Positions 5,211 to 5,651 of a stretch of 5,651 nucleotides of DNA are shown one piece after another (position 1 is the stretch's first letter; each line of letters opens with the position of its first letter). The notes under the pieces are model-generated. The model ran no database searches. It was not told where the DNA came from and worked only from the letters and a program-made list of their open reading frames with translations. The translations under genes and the position numbers were made by a program. The stretch is from Cyanobacteria bacterium OH_PDB_112 (GTDB lineage: Bacteria; Cyanobacteriota; Vampirovibrionia; Gastranaerophilales; CAJFVJ01), in the NCBI GenBank assembly GCA_023457295.1, contig JAEWLZ010000271.1, positions 1 to 5,651 on the forward strand. The letters are read 5' to 3'.

Positions 5211-5522
5211 ATGAGTGCGATAGTCAATGTGAATTTTAGCGCAATTGCGCCACAAATACTGCAAAATCAACCTGTTGAATCTCTTCCGAAAGAGCATTCA
5301 GGTAATCAGCAAAAACAAAAAGAAATAGCTGATATTGCGTATTTATCAAAAGTTTCAAAAAGTCTTAATCAAGAAAAACATGCTAATTCACAACAATTTC
5401 TTGAAAACGGTTCTTCAGGAAATATTGAATCAGTTCGTTCTTTTATTTTAAGTCACAAGTCAGATGCCATAGAACAACAGGCAAATCAGTCAAAATCAAG
5501 CTCTTTAGCATTGATAAGTTAA
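5211..5522 (+). CDS. Small protein with flagellin-like N and C termini, upstream of flagellin
   Basis: This 103-residue protein is not one I recognise. It is rich in Gln, Ser and Asn, has no cysteine, and has no signal peptide or membrane segment. Its start, MSAIVNVNFSAI, aligns without gaps with the start of the adjacent flagellin, MSLVVNTNVGSI (M, S, V5, N6, N8 and I12 shared). Its end, from Ile79 to Ser103, has IL, Ala86, QANQ (90-93) and L99-A-L101 at exactly the spacing of the flagellin C-terminal D0 helix (pattern ILxQAxxAMLAQANQxPQxVLxLL). The middle (about 13-75) is polar and lacks the RLSSGLRI region of flagellin. It may be an export substrate, a minor filament or cap component, a regulator, or a decayed flagellin. 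AAAGGAG (5198-5204) lies six bases before the ATG. Flagellin follows after 15 bp with its own ribosome site, so co-transcription is likely. The gene is real on start site and spacing. The role is an inference. Confidence 0.8.
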   Translation: MSAIVNVNFSAIAPQILQNQPVESLPKEHSGNQQKQKEIADIAYLSKVSKSLNQEKHANSQQFLENGSSGNIESVRSFILSHKSDAIEQQANQSKSSSLALIS

Positions 5523-5537
5523 GAAAAGGAGTAAACT

Positions 5538-5651
5538 ATGAGCTTAGTGGTTAACACCAACGTAGGGTCAATTATTGTAAGGGGAAACCTGAGTAAGTCA
5601 TTGGGCAGTGTCACAACAAGCATGCAAAGATTGTCGAGCGGTCTTAGAATA
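5538..5651 (+). CDS. fliC: Flagellin, N-terminal fragment (runs off right edge)
   Basis: The first 38 codons show the conserved N-terminal D0/D1 region of bacterial flagellin, the filament subunit exported through the flagellar type III apparatus. MSLVVNTNVGSI is the usual VINTN-type start, NLSKSLGSVTTSMQRLSSGLRI is the conserved helix, and the next residues would normally be NxAxDD(A)AG. The usual glutamine or asparagine near residue 15 (as in AQRNL or TQNNL) is replaced by VRGNL. AAAGGAG (5525-5531) lies six bases before the ATG. The gene follows the 103-residue protein by 15 bp. Length, variable central domain and C terminus are outside the window. Identification is strong even from this fragment; whether it is the main or a minor flagellin cannot be told. 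Confidence 0.93.
   Translation, partial: MSLVVNTNVGSIIVRGNLSKSLGSVTTSMQRLSSGLRI

Overview
The window is AT-rich bacterial DNA with short intergenic gaps and AAAGGAG-type ribosome binding sites. The gene mix is uvrB, an AroH-type monofunctional chorismate mutase, a yggS-sepF pair and a flagellin. This fits a Gram-positive-like or cyanobacterium-related lineage. A flagellated, AT-rich member of the non-photosynthetic cyanobacterial relatives (Melainabacteria/Vampirovibrionia, Gastranaerophilales-like) is my best guess, helped by the short N-terminal tail ending in TSFKG on the HAD phosphatase, a style I associate with that group from memory. A Firmicute is the main alternative. The lineage call is an inference.

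Layout. Positions 1-966 (minus) hold the first 322 codons of uvrB, which runs off the left edge. Divergent to it is aroH (1020-1382, plus), with a palindromic TATAATATTATA between the two starts. Next comes a HAD-superfamily phosphatase (1462-2505, plus), whose stop overlaps by 8 bp the end of a convergent alpha/beta hydrolase (2498-3325, minus). The hydrolase appears to have its own extended -10 promoter, placed so that the mRNA may be leaderless. Upstream of it lie two intrinsic terminators (3387-3410 and 3456-3478) that close a minus-strand yggS-sepF operon (4669 down to 3522). SepF most likely starts at a TTG at 3980 rather than the ATG at 4001.

Positions 4670-5210 have no large gene. They contain the yggS promoter, an inverted repeat, a candidate structured transcript ending in a terminator-like hairpin (4899-4975), a possible 16-codon ORF with a ribosome binding site, and a leader with alternative hairpins. 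This leads into a two-gene plus-strand unit: a 103-residue protein (5211-5522) and, 15 bp later, the start of a flagellin gene (5538 to the right edge).

The most unusual element is the 103-residue protein. Its first 12 residues and its last 25 residues line up in register with the two ends of flagellin (VN.N...I at the start; IL, A, QANQ and L.L at the end), but it lacks the conserved RLSSGLRI segment. It looks like a miniature flagellin-termini protein encoded just ahead of flagellin. The other genes are housekeeping: DNA repair, aromatic amino acid synthesis, PLP homeostasis and Z-ring anchoring.
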